64,000 bases of DNA from Rhipicephalus microplus (Eukaryota > Arthropoda > Arachnida > Ixodida > Ixodidae), in NCBI RefSeq assembly GCF_043290135.1, contig NC_134705.1:42347271-42411270 (forward strand), read 5' to 3'. A program made the translations under genes and the position numbers. The stretch's first letter is position 1; each line of letters starts with the position of its first letter. Below the pieces are notes generated by a model. The model did not search any database. It was given only the letters and a program-made list of their open reading frames with translations, and was not told where the DNA came from. This document shows, in pieces, positions 54,577-64,000 of the stretch.

Positions 54577-55086
54577 TTACGCCAAGTACCTAACTGACTC
54601 GAGCTGAGGTATGGCGACTTGTCGGCACATTAGTGAAATTCGCACTGGGGAATTTTGTGCGAAAACTATGATTGTGCTTTTGTTTATATTGAGGCATAGG
54701 TTGATATCCTCCAGGCACGTTTCCAGGCTATTCATGTGTGTCTGCAGAGTCAGGTACAGTGTGTGAATGTCCGCCGACACAGCAAAAAATGCGATATCAT
54801 CGGCATATACATAGACCTGTACATCTTGCTGTATGGGAATGGTACAAAGTAGTTCATTAAATAATAAGGGCGATAGCACTGACCCTTGTGGTATACTTCT
54901 CGTTTGCCTGTATATTGGAGAGTTGACACCAGATTGCGAGCAGTAAAATTCTCTATCACCTAAGACAGCATGAATCCAGGCCACAAAGTACTAAGTTATG
55001 AAGTGAATCTAGCAGTTTCACATGCTCCACGCTATCATAGGCTTTTGTGATATCTAAGGTTACAAAAGCGGAGTATTGTTTCTGAT
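54577..55086 (-). pseudogene. LINE F ORF2 reverse transcriptase, palm
   Basis: Upstream of the listed Met the minus strand reads FVTLDITKAYDSVEHVKLLD (first catalytic Asp, 55073-55010), then after a shift AWIHAVLGDREFYCSQ, IPQGSVLSPLLFN and YVYADDIAFFAVS (active-site pair, 54820-54790), then LCLNINKSTIIVFAQ. A SINE is inserted just before the first of these motifs. Confidence 0.8.
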
Positions 55087-55264
55087 TCGCATCCCAGCTG
55101 CGGCGGCTGCATTTCCGATGGAGGCGGAAATGTTGTAGGCCCGTGTGCTCAGATTTCGGTGCACGTTAAAGAACCCCAGGTGGTCGAAATTTCCCGAGCC
55201 CTGCACTACGGCGTCTCTCATAATCATATGGTGGTTTTGGGACGTTAAACCCCACAAATCAATC
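55087..55264 (+). mobile_element. Ruka-type SINE, copy r6, inside LINE F RT
   Basis: CAGCTGCGGCGGCTGCATTT, GATGGAGGCGGAAATGTTGT, GTTAAAGAACCCCAGGTGG and tail CACAAATCAATC. An exact 15-bp duplication AGTATTGTTTCTGAT flanks it (55072-55086 and 55265-55279). The tRNA head is truncated. Confidence 0.95.
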
Positions 55265-55981
55265 AGTATTGTTTCTGATATCGAGCAAGTTGAATTCTGC
55301 TTTCGAGATCCACCTGCGCACACCAAATAGAGCAACCACGTCTGAATACAATTCGACATGGGCTCAGTGTCAGTTTTTCTGACATCCATTGATCTATACG
55401 TCTATATAAAATTCGTTCAACGAGTTTTACTAGGTTCGATGTAAGTGCAATGGGCCAAATATTATCTAAGGTAAATCCAGCGCCTTGCTTTTTCAATAGT
55501 GGAATCACTTTTGTCATTCTCCAATCAGGTGGCATCGAAAAGCTTTTAGGTGAGTGATTATAATTTTGAGTAGGCCAAGTGGGTATATTTTATGTACTGA
55601 TTTTATCACTGACGTCGTCACGCCATCAGGACCGGGAGCAGAATGGGGTAGTATTCTGACTACGTTTGCTAATTCTGCAGCTGTAACGTCTTCAAAATCT
55701 TCAGCCCTATGGGGGGACCGGGCTTGGTATGAGAGAAGTGTCGTAAAGCGACTTTTTAGGCCCTGAGCTAAATCTTCTTGAAGGGCTTTCCGTTCAACTG
55801 GTGATGATGATACAAATTCTATATTTCTTTTTACCGGAAGAACTTTCCTAATTCTCAGAAAGCGAAAAAGTTCTTTTATATTGACTGGCTTAAACAGGAA
55901 CTCACATCGGTCGTTGTTAAATTTGTCCTTCGAATTAGCGATGGTTCTCTTCAAAATAGCGGCCGCATACTTAATAATCAC
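55265..55981 (-). pseudogene. LINE F ORF2 reverse transcriptase, N-terminal part
   Basis: Two overlapping frames: 55981-55514 with a linker, then ILPHSAPGPDGVTTSVIKS and LLKIIITHLKAF; and 55535-55263 with MPPDWRMTKVIPLLKKQGAG, NIWPIALTSNLVKLVERILY and FRRGCSIWCAQVDLE. The APGPDGV and RPIALTS-type motifs are diagnostic for LINE RT. One frame break lies near 55520-55535 and the SINE follows at 55264. Confidence 0.8.
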
Positions 55982-56108
55982 TCCAGTTGCTGGGACACTG
56001 GTTGAAAATTATTTTTTTCCATGGATCTTTTCTTAGTCTATAAACCCGCGAACAGTCTGCATTCCACCAAGGGTTGGTAGACGGTTTCAAACTTTCAATG
56101 GTGAATTT

Positions 56109-56925
56109 TCATTTATTTAACGACTCTTTTAAAATGTCGCTAATTCTGATGCCGTCTAGTTCTGCATCATTCGTTTGGTTAGATAAAGCACCTCGTAACA
56201 TTTTCTCGAAAGTATTAAGGTTTACATGTGTTATGGAAGATCTATTCTTGGAGGTGATTGGACATAGCACCTCGAACAATATTGGCATATGGTCACTACT
56301 TGTTCTCGAGTTAATCGCAGACCATGATAAGATGGAAGGGTTAGCGTTAGAAAAAGTTAAATCGAGTACCGAGGAGGACTGATTACACATAAAAGTAGGA
56401 GTTTTGTTGTTTATGCATATAAAGTTATTGTTGTTCACCCAATCCCATAAACGCTTCCCATTCATATCAGTTTCAAAACCCCACGAAATATGATGAGAAA
56501 TGAAGTCACCTACTAATACAATATCGTTTTGGCAATAGTGAACTGCAGTATCTAGAACGAAGAAATTTAGAACACCCACAGGAAAATAAGCTTTAATAAC
56601 TGAGAATGGGAGGTACCAAGGAATAGTAATGCTTAATGCTAAAGTCTCGCTTTCTGAAGTCATTGACTGATAAATAATTTTAGCTCTATGGGCGATTTTA
56701 GATGAGATAAATGTTGCCAAACCTACACCCAGAGTTTGGTGGTCTAGAAGAAATGTGCGGTAATTTTTAATCATAAATACCTATTTTCTGCGAGCCAAGT
56801 TTCTTGTAAAGCAACAATATCAGGGGAATAATTATCGCAAAGTTGAAGTAAGTCTGTAGCTGCTGAAGAAATGGAGCGGCAATTCCACTGTAGTACTTTT
56901 AAATTCCCTATTTTGAAGAGATACC
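56109..56925 (-). pseudogene. LINE F ORF2 endonuclease domain
   Basis: The minus strand from 56925 reads NLKVLQWNCRSISSAATDLL and DIVALQETWLAENRYL, a stop, then the 56774-56109 frame: TFLLDHQTLGVGLATFISS, IVLVGDFISHHISWGF (GDFN to GDFI change), SSVLDLTFSNANPS and RTSSDHMPILFEV (SDH intact). It is an AP-like endonuclease of the LINE type. One in-frame stop and the Asn loss suggest inactivity. Confidence 0.8.
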
Positions 56926-56975
56926 AGCAGCACTAACTGCTTTCTCTAAGATGCTATCCTTTCAAAAATCCTTTT

Positions 56976-57660
56976 TTATGGGTTTTCCTTCTGATATCTC
57001 TTATTTCTTGATTTAAGACTAATGGAGGAGCGCTGTGCCTTAGGAGAAGCACGTTGTTTCATATTTCTTGGGTCAGAGTTCATTTGTTCTGGTTGTGACA
57101 CATGGGAATCGGAATCCAAGCTCCAATCTAGGTCCTGTACAATATGCATAATTATTATACGGCCAGAGGTCGGCGTATCTGGCTTTGATTTTGAAGGGCG
57201 TGGTACCGATGGAATATCAGTAACCTTAACTGGTGAAGGTGGAGAAGGGGGCACGGTAGGTTGGTTACCTCCTTGCAATATTTCATTCCACTGAGCGCTC
57301 ACTATTTGTGCCAATGACTCCGTTAGGCTCACGAATAGAGATTCCATATGCTTTGTCATGGCCCTTTCCACCGTTGATGTTATTAAATCAGGCAACGACG
57401 ACTCAAGCATCTGGTTTGCCCGGTTGGCAACGGTGGCATAGCCACGCGAGCGCTCAGAGAGAATAGGTCGGCCCTCACGCCGGGAGCATCGTTGTTGTTC
57501 GATGATCTCTACAAGTTGCAACTCACTTGTCCTCATGGGGCAACTTTCATCGTAAGCTGCGTGATTTTCTCTGCATAGACAGCATCTCACCTCTTGGGTT
57601 GAACATTTATCGGGTTTATTTTGGTCAGTGCATGTGCGACACCTCACATCCGATCTTCAT
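56976..57660 (-). pseudogene. LINE F ORF1, zinc-knuckle and C-terminal half
   Basis: From 57647 on the minus strand: CRTCTDQNKPDKC and CCLCRENHAAYDESC (knuckles), then QLVEIIEQQRCSRREGRPIL, SRGYATVANRANQM, a coiled-coil-like stretch, a Pro/Ser-rich stretch (57290-57180) and a basic end. In I-like elements this half binds RNA. A stop near 57648-57655 separates it from the N-terminal half. Confidence 0.7.
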
Positions 57661-58402
57661 CCTTTGAGGGCATGGCCATACCTCCTGCATTTTTTGTACT
57701 GCAGTCGACGAAGGGATAGTGCATCTACACGATAAGTTAGTGCCCATGCCTTAATTTCCGTCGGTCGAGCCGTGCTGGCAAAAATCACGATCAATGCATC
57801 TGTAGGGACCTTTTTTTCTCAACGTTTCGCGAGCATTGAAATACAGAGACTGCTCCTGCAGCCGCATACATTTCAAGTATTTCAGGTGGTGTAAGGCTCA
57901 AGTCCACTCCTCGAACTAGTCCCTTCACACAGGCCAAATGGACAGGTACGAAACAGCTAACCGGATTTGGGGTAAACGTTCTGCATTTCAGAAAATCTGT
58001 GATGCAGGCCTGGTCCGGCGAGCAGCACATAATGTCTCCACGTCCAAATTTACGCACCTCAGTAATCATTTGGTAATAATCGGAAATCTTCGGGAGTTCT
58101 TCCTGAATTAGTTTCGAATTTTTCATGCGAATAGACTCGCCGTCGGTTGGCACCAGGGCCACAGGAACGCTCTTCAGACCACTGCGCAAAAATAGATCGA
58201 TTGGTAAATCACTGTTAGGAAGGGAAGCCGACCAGGCGGAATATGCCTGGCCGGGAGAGGAAAGAGACATCAGGTTAATAGGCTTAACAGCAACGCCCGA
58301 TCCGGCCACTCCCCCACAGGAGGAAGCAAGACGGTGCCCTTGAAGTAGTAGCGGGGATAGATCCCGAACTGAAACCGGGCGCTCAGGCCTCAGGAAGCAC
58401 AA
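57661..58402 (-). pseudogene. LINE F ORF1, N-terminal half
   Basis: The frame 58402-57791 holds a Ser/Pro-rich N-terminus and then PVSCFVPVHLACVKGLVRGV, DLSLTPPEILEMYAAAGAV and SVFQCSRNVEKK. After a break near 57800 comes PTDALIVIFASTARPTEIKA with the start of a first knuckle (YKKCRRYGHA). The GLVRGVDLSLTPPEI block is the typical pre-knuckle segment of I/R1-like ORF1. The true start is not certain. Confidence 0.6.
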
Positions 58403-59345
58403 GAGGAAACCTCAAGGACAGCGAGGACAGCGAGGACAGCGAGCCTGAACGATTATGTCCTAGGCTGGCTTCCAGAAGTGCAACCACTAAGCTACACCGG
58501 ATTTTTCGCTTTATTGCACCCCTGAGCTACGCCGGTGCTTGGGACTTGTTGGCAAACTTGACTTGAGCAGGCATGATGTCGGGAAAGCAATCAAGGTAGT
58601 ACAACTTTTAAAGTGTTTTCAAACAGCGGAAGAACAACCATTCGTCGCACAATGCAAACCAATTACGAAAGCTGTTTTGGTTCAGCTATAACCTGTGGCA
58701 CATAACCACTTCAGGCAAAATTTATTATCGTCGTCAGCCACTGCATGAATAAGTGTCAGAAAATTTCTCGCAATAGTTTAACAGATACCACGCTTTTTAG
58801 GAAAATGACAAAAAACCGCATAGTGAATGTTGGCCTACTACTAAAAAATATTTATTATTGATGCCGTAGTGGGTATCAAGCAAGTGGGCTTGAAACAATT
58901 ACCTAATGAGTGTTTAGAAGAGGCTCTCAAATGCCTCTCTTGTAGCTTTCGTTCTGACTGTGCTGCGCGTTCCCTGGAACCCTGGCGTTTTTTCTCAATC
59001 TTTTCTTCTTTATGTATTTAAAAATGTGATCGTTTCCTCATCCCTGTCATTTTGGTCCCCATCTAGCTTGAGCGTTTTGGTTAGGTGTGCTCACTAAGAC
59101 AGTTGTCATGCACTCCTACCCCTTTTCTCTGTCTTTCCCTTCGAACACATGAGATAAAGATCCCCCACGACGTCCGCTTGAAGGTGGCACTGCACTTCTT
59201 TCACCATTTTTCTTTCTTTGAAAGCCGCTACTGCCCGCGTGCTCTTTGACACGGTTGCGCAGAGATGAAAAACTTCTGACGGTGCTCTCAATGAAGCGCG
59301 CTTGGGTGCCAAACGTATCCACTGTCAGTGGATACGATTTATGAA
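58403..59345. other. Non-coding; tRNA-like scrap and short tandem repeat
   Basis: GAGGACAGCG is repeated three times at 58413-58443. The minus strand of 58465-58545 has two A-box-like pieces (CGTAGCTCAGGGG, TAGCTTAGTGGTTGCA), too incomplete to call. The remainder has no recognisable gene. Confidence 0.4.
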
Positions 59346-59570
59346 TGGCCGCCGTCGTAAAGGCCAGTGGTAAAGCATCAGAAACGTTATTCGGAGGTCG
59401 CAGGTTTTGCTTCTGCCGGCAACCCGTTATCATTTCATCCACTTTCCTTTCTGCACACGACATTTCAGTCACTTGTAATAGGATCCCCTACACTTTTCTT
59501 GGCGTCATTGTTTGCTAGTTCTCATTAATATTTTAACAACAATAAGAACCGAACCCTTAATTTACTCCTT
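59346..59570 (+). mobile_element. SINE-T, most complete copy
   Basis: Head GGCCGCCGTCGTAAAGGCCA, GTGGTAAAGCATCAG, then GGAGGTCGCAGGTTTTGC (B-box-like), body GTTATCATTTCATCCACTTT, CTGCACACGACATTTCAG, CTTGGCGTCATTGTTTGC and TCTCATTAATATTT. The head is tRNA-like and the body shared with copies at 20230-20340, 19118-19212 and 63060-63160. An inverted pair CGTATCCACT-GTC-AGTGGATACG (59316-59338) lies just upstream. Confidence 0.7.
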
Positions 59571-59589
59571 TTGTCTTGCTTCTGCCACA

Positions 59590-60080
59590 GTCGGACTTGA
59601 TGGAGGTTGTCGCGAACTTGCCAAAACCTTTACTACCCATGCCCTATAGCGGCAGAAGAGCATTCGGAGAGAAACACCACTTCTGTGCCAACACTTCTCC
59701 CAGAAGTGCTCGCATGGCTTTCGGGCCCTGTCAATGGAATGGACCTCTATTCAAAACTGCTGACAAAATAAGGCCCCTACCATGCCACCGAATGCACATC
59801 CACGGTTAACCACTTGATCAAATTTATTGAACCTACTGAGCCGTTTTCACACATGCACCGTCGAGGAAGCGACAATATTAACGCAGAGCGTCACAACACC
59901 GACAATGACGCGCTCATAGTGACAAGCAGTTTGGTCGCCAGGCTGCTCCTTTTTTTTTGTACTCGGCGTAACTGTAGCAAAGCCTTGTAATGCCGCAATA
60001 AGTAGCTCTCTGAAGCGCCTTCTAGTGAATCGTTCTTTTTCGGTTTGTCGTTAATGAACGCCGCTTATGCTGTGAGTGGT
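59590..60080 (+). pseudogene. Gypsy G4 remnant: integrase C-terminus and 3' LTR
   Basis: The reading LDGGCRELAKTFTTHA (59595-59645) matches the G3 segment LAEECRELAKTFTTHD. Later pieces and GCTCATAGTGACAAGCAG (59910-59927) match the G3 coding end (53238-53255), followed by a homologous LTR start TGTAGCAAAGCC at 59974 and an AATGAACGCC at 60053 matching the AATAAACGCC of G3. It is a heavily decayed relative of G3. Confidence 0.7.
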
Positions 60081-60699
60081 TATAAATTCGTGCGAAGCAC
60101 CATGTGATGAAAAATAATTATGACTCACGAGCAAGCGTTAAAAGTGACACAAATCAGACTCGCAGAATTCGAAAACATAGTTTTACATCGTGGTGCTGGA
60201 CTTGCTTGTGGACGTGTAATAAATGGAGTGGAGTTGAGTGAAACAGACCACGTGAATTCATTAGGATCACTTTTATTGCGGGCTGTTTATAGCTTGATGC
60301 GATGCAATATTTACAAGTCATTTTATTTAGGCAGCAGTGAGTACAAATATATATGGTTCTTGCTCAAAAAGCATGTTTTCCATGGTGCCTGTTGCAGATG
60401 AGGTTGTCTAGTGCTCTATAGCATGTAATACGTGCTGAGGCAATTTGTCGCAGCTATTTTCATTTGTCATATGAAAGCTCTTCATTGTAGTCACGAAATC
60501 GTCATTAAAGCTGCCAGTCATATTTAGAAAGAAGTAATTCTAAAACGCAGTTCACCAGCGTGAGTTTTATCAACGAAAGAAATCGTGCCAACTTCTCAAT
60601 GGTCATGCAAGAATGCTGCCCATGTTCAATTGCGTCGACTTCAGTATCACAAGAAGGAATAATACTTTTTGTGCCTAAGTATTGACCTCATGATTGAGA
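60081..60699. other. 3' flank/3' UTR of the ACSF2-like gene
   Basis: Downstream of the host stop codon. Candidate polyadenylation signals on the minus strand (AATAAA) lie at 60272-60277 and 60322-60327, about 425 and 375 nt past the stop. No other gene is recognised. Confidence 0.35.
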
Positions 60700-60825
60700 T
60701 CATTTGACGAGTCCGAGCATTTCCGCAGCCAACGGGCGCATCTTGGCCTTTTGCGGCTTCCCGATAGCTGTCCTCGGCACGTTCGGGTTGTAGATGAAGT
60801 AGCGCGGGATCTTGAAACGAGTGAG
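60700..60825 (-). CDS. ACSF2: Acyl-CoA synthetase (ACSF2-like), last coding exon
   Basis: The minus strand reads LTRFKIPRYFIYNPNVPR then TAIGKPQKAKMRPLAAEMLG and LVK, stop (60702-60700). This is the end of the C-terminal domain of AMP-forming acyl-CoA synthetases: FKIPRY and, with T and AIGKPQK, the region carrying the conserved lysine that acts in the adenylation step. These enzymes activate fatty acids with ATP and CoA; ACSF2 is the mitochondrial medium-chain form. The exon begins after a TTCGCAG acceptor at 60826, in phase 0, and joins cleanly to the exon at 62678-62788. The usual GK is retained but the S/T-G-K context reads AIGKPQ. The gene name is my best family match and not proven. Confidence 0.8.
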   Translation of the reverse strand, partial: LTRFKIPRYFIYNPNVPRTAIGKPQKAKMRPLAAEMLGLVK

Positions 60826-62677
60826 CTGCGAATGCAAGAGAATGAATTTTACATAGCTCAAGACAAACAGGTGTAAACCACACTATAAGAAAATCTGAAA
60901 ATAAGCACCACAATACAATCCTTGTCAGCAAAAGAACTGACGTTTGGGTGACTTGAATGTAATTAAACGTGTTGGGTGGTTTCAGCACGAAACAAACAGA
61001 GACAGGGGTGAAAAAGGAGCACAAACACCAGTGTTTTTTATAACCATCCTTTTTTAGCACAAAAACACATTTTGTGCAAGCAATGTGAACATAATTACCG
61101 GCCATATGAGATATGTGACCACATAAAATATCAAGGCCATGTTGTGGTGAATAGTTGTGTAGACAAGGACGATATGATGTGACATGTAATGTGGCTCGTT
61201 ATTTCCATACTTTTGGCACAGCGATAAATAGAGGTAGCCAATAATATAGTTGAACTTCAGCGAAAAAAATGGAGCTAGGCTAACCATGTGTTGCGTGCAA
61301 CAAAGAAGCGGTGGTCAGGTTGAAAAAACGAATGTATACAAAGAGATGCAAAACACTGCCACAAATGGGCAATAATGAGGTAGAGCTGTGGGACTGAAAA
61401 CCACGCAAAATAAAAATTCAATGAGGTCAAGTGAATTTAGGCGAATTAGAGATCACTGAAATATGCATCGATATTTCAGTGAACATAAGATAGACTATGG
61501 ATGATAATGAAGCTCTTGGCATGCATCATTTTGAGAATGCCCTTGCAGATATATTGCGGCACTACAAAAGTTTGTGGTATCGTAAAAATTCGAAAAATGA
61601 TAAAGGAGTACACGTGCTCATTATGAAAGTTTAAGACTCCCTCTAATGTACAACGTAGCAAAAAAAGTGTAAATAGGAAGCATGCAGGCATGCCTTGCTG
61701 ATCGGTCATAATAGGGCGAATATTTGTGCCAGTGAAAATTCAAGACACGGAAACACTGACACGACTGAAGATAAACAAACAATGCTAATACTGTGTGTGT
61801 TCAATCCCTTTTATGTGTCTGTGTTTCTAATGGTTAATTTTTTTGACCGCTGAAATACGAAGTTAAGTCTGGAACTAGGCGACTAGCAGTCAATAATAAA
61901 AAAAGCTTAAGGTTAGCTTTAACACTATTTCTTGTAAAACGCCGAATCAAAATACTTACATACACTTGTTGCATCGTTTTGATTACAGTTTATATCCAAG
62001 ATATAGGTCCTGGTGTGCGTCGCTGACTCTGACATAGTTCTCGTAGCGTGCTGGTACACACCACAAGAATTTGACTAAGAGCAGACGTTGACGGCGTACC
62101 AAGCACGAAATGGTTCCGCCTGTTCTGGTTCGCCTCTGATTAAAACAGCTTCAGATAAATTTTCAGTTCATCACAGCCTCGACGCGTGTCTGTTTGTCTG
62201 CTTCAACATTCTCAATAGTGCGATTGATATGCATTTTTTCTTATTAAAATAAAAAAAAAACCTGTCTCATAATTGAAAACACGAAAAAAACATGTTTCAG
62301 CTTTCTTAATGAAAGCCTCATTCAAATTCTCTCAACACGTTCTTTTTTTTTTCACCATCTACAGAAACTGCTTTTTCTGTTTTCTTTTTCTTAGTGTCCT
62401 ACTTAGACATTCATATTGTTAAATCCCGACCTGACAAGCTTTTGTAAAAACTTCGCCACCTTTTTTGATTAGTCTACGACGAGATGAATAGAAAAAAATG
62501 GCATAAACACCCTAACTGTAAGATATGGCGTCATTAGACATATATAGGAAATATCGGTAAATAAAGCAAATTGAAAAATTATTTGTGTTTCGTTTCTAAT
62601 CAGTCTTGCGAAAAAATGACATGCAGCCGATTTAAACGTGACTAATACTTTGCAATCGTAGTAGTGACGTGCTTCAC
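60826..62677 (-). other. Intron of the ACSF2-like gene (1852 bp)
   Basis: On the minus strand it opens with the donor AAG/GTGAAG at 62677 and closes with TTGCATTCGCAG at 60826. It holds AT-rich sequence with short frames on both strands, none recognisable, and no clear mobile element. Confidence 0.75.
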
Positions 62678-62788
62678 CTTTTCTTCGCAGTGCTCTCTCA
62701 TTTCTTCATCAGTGACCTTGGCTTTATCCCTTAGTACAATCCAAGCACACAGCTCCTCTCCCATTCGCTCGTCTGGCACACCAATCAC
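62678..62788 (-). CDS. ACSF2: Acyl-CoA synthetase (ACSF2-like), penultimate coding exon
   Basis: A 37-codon exon: VIGVPDERMGEELCAWIVLR, then DKAKVTDEEMREHCEEK. VxGVPDxxxGExxxAxI/V is the hallmark of the mobile C-terminal domain (AMP-binding C) that rotates between adenylation and thioester-forming states. The acceptor TTGTTCGCAG lies at 62789 and the donor AAG/GTGAAG at 62677; both exon ends are phase 0. Together with the last exon this gives 78 residues of an enzyme that is usually about 600 long. The upstream exons should lie to the right, probably beyond 64000. No mitochondrial targeting signal can be judged. Confidence 0.85.
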
Positions 62789-63059
62789 CTGCGAACAATG
62801 TAATGATGAATTGATCGAGGTTAAAGCATTTTGAAACGCTAAACGCACTTCCGAGTGTCGATTGTAATAAAAGTACTCAGAAAAGCAAGTGTACGCTATT
62901 CCTATCGATGTGTTTAGCTAGCGAAGCTTTCTTTCACGATGACAAACATTCAGGAGAATTAACGGACCGTAATTCCAAAAAAGGTATAGGGAAGTTGCTA
63001 GTCGTAAATGTAGTGTAAATGCTCATTACATTAAATTTACATTACATTTAGTGCTCATA

Positions 63060-63160
63060 ATATCTCCTCTATATACAATCCTTGGCATCACTGTCTGTTA
63101 ATTCTGATAAATACTGTCTCTAAAAAGAAAAACGAGCCTTTACGTTTCGCACTTCTTTCT
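63060..63160 (+). mobile_element. SINE-T 3' tail
   Basis: CCTTGGCATCACTGTCTGTTA, CTGATAAATACTGTCTC and AAAAACGAGCCTTTACGTTT match 59500-59570 and 19130-19210. The head is absent. Confidence 0.6.
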
Positions 63161-63431
63161 TTCAACGAAAAAAGGCGTCTCAAAGTGTATTCGGCGTTTT
63201 TGTAGCCTAAATGCTTGCATGTCACTTTTCCGTGCTAAACCTTGCCTATCAAGGTACATCCATAAAGAAGAACTATTAAATATGCATATCCAAGGCGTGA
63301 TGCTTGTTCAGGTTGCTCCCGCAGTGGGTAATTGTTGCTGTTTTGTACACGTGCTGGTAGAATCGTACCGACTATGTTCCTGGTATTACGACCACGGTAC
63401 TTACGTTGACTAAGCTTTATATTTACATTCA

Positions 63432-63470
63432 GCCATGTTGGCGAGGGGGCAGGGGAGGGGGTCAGAAACC
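63432..63470. repeat. G-rich hairpin, possible quadruplex
   Basis: GAGGGGGCAGGGGAGGGGGT followed by CAGAAACCCCCTCCC. GGGAGGGGGT pairs with ACCCCCTCCC around a short loop. G-tracts on the plus strand could also stack. Confidence 0.7.
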
Positions 63471-64000
63471 CCCTCCCAAAAGTTTGTCCAGTCGGCCAAT
63501 AACGCCATAGGAAAGACGCACAATTACAACACTTGGTATTGCTGATAGGTCTCTGGTGTCGTACCGAGAGTTTCGTCAACCTACACAGGAGTCTTATTTA
63601 AAAAGGCTCGTAAATGAGGAATAATGTGAAACTAGTTTGTGCCGAATAGCCAAACTTAATCCGGTTCAATGAATATGAAGCCCTTCCTTGTCTCCGATGT
63701 CTATTTCTTGACTGAACAATGACACTCATTGCTTGTACGCTTTCTCCTCACGTGCAGATTTAAAGACACCTACAGTTGAACAGAACGTGCAATTAGATTC
63801 AAAAGTAGTGACTCATTTCCACATTCTTTTCGCGTAGTGACTAGAATTTATATTTTTAAATCGCGCTTAAAATTATCAAGAACCGTCTAGTTGCGCAGCC
63901 TAGCAGAAGAGCTTTGAAGGTTGACTATGAAATATGGAGTCTACCACTTTGATGAACATGCTCGCGTAGGCTGATGCTGTTGTGCGTGTAAGTGTTCAAA

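Larger units (their letters stand above)
53500..58402 (-). mobile_element. LINE F, I-like non-LTR retrotransposon on the minus strand, split by a SINE
   Basis: From right to left: ORF1 (58402-56976), endonuclease (56925-56109), RT (55981-54577, interrupted at 55264-55087) and RNase H (54000-53530). It is followed closely by the G3 LTR. RNase H presence again indicates the I group. Several frame breaks and the SINE make it inactive. Confidence 0.8.
62789..64000. other. Likely intron of the ACSF2-like gene; contains SINE-T tail and a G-rich hairpin
   Basis: No further exon with the family signature is visible to the right edge. SINE-T tail sequence lies at 63060-63160 and a GGGAGGGGGT hairpin at 63443-63467. 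Confidence 0.5.

Noticed and set aside
58465..58545. Tandem A-box-like tRNA fragments on the minus strand
   Set aside because: No B box and no closed cloverleaf; too short to call.
59346..59420. tRNA gene on the plus strand
   Set aside because: A tRNA-like head with B-box damage, followed by a body shared with other loci. It is a SINE.
59106..59472. 118-codon minus-strand frame
   Set aside because: It lies largely antisense to the SINE-T copy and its flank, with no motif.

Overview
This window looks like chromosomal DNA from an animal, most probably a hard tick (Ixodidae). The reasons are split genes with GT-AG introns, long (TA)n tracts, several classes of retroelement, and at least six copies of a tRNA-derived SINE that I recognise as the tick Ruka type. 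The organism is an inference. I see no bacterial or organellar genes, no rRNA and no believable functional tRNA gene.

Only one host gene is supported. It is the last two coding exons, on the minus strand, of an acyl-CoA synthetase of the ACSF2 type (62788-62678 and 60825-60700, joined by an 1852-bp intron). The rest of the gene lies beyond the right edge. Almost everything else is mobile DNA, mostly broken and nested.

Left part (1-14 kb): scattered minus-strand fragments of an old LINE (LINE A, about 640-4760), a foldback MITE (4136-4432), a repeat carrying a minisatellite (copy 1, 5290-5898), and a Ty3/gypsy element G1 (about 6855-13780). G1 is interrupted by a SINE (8963-9152) and by a 2.46-kb TA-flanked DNA element (9213-11668). 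Middle-left (14.3-22.9 kb): minisatellite repeat copy 2, split by an LTR insertion with a triplicated U3/promoter unit (14431-16194), then SINEs, (TA)n tracts in hairpin settings and a TIR element. Middle (22.9-30.6 kb): I-like LINE B, whose ORF1 is split by a 5'-truncated CR1-like LINE C with an uninterrupted RT frame on the minus strand (24091-25800).

Right-centre (31.2-39.8 kb): arrays of an exactly 147-bp repeat in two opposite orientations. Each array carries the same TIR element at the same position in the unit, and the second is also interrupted by an internally deleted gypsy element (G2). Right (41.4-58.4 kb): CR1-like LINE D with a 2A-like motif in its leader, I-like LINE E, whose ORF2 is fused in frame to the reverse transcriptase of gypsy G3, and minus-strand LINE F, split by a SINE. 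A fourth gypsy remnant (59590-60080) and tRNA-derived SINEs precede the host exons.

The mobile genes work as retrotransposition sets (Gag-like ORF1 with zinc knuckles; ORF2 endonuclease, reverse transcriptase and RNase H; or gag-protease-RT-RNase H-integrase). Every set seen here is broken, except that the RT frame of LINE C and ORF1 of LINE E are open. Observations I rate highest are the 2A-like leader of LINE D, the LINE E/gypsy chimeric frame, the triplicated LTR promoter, the 147-bp arrays with a shared internal insertion, and the inverted repeats that enclose two (TA)n tracts.
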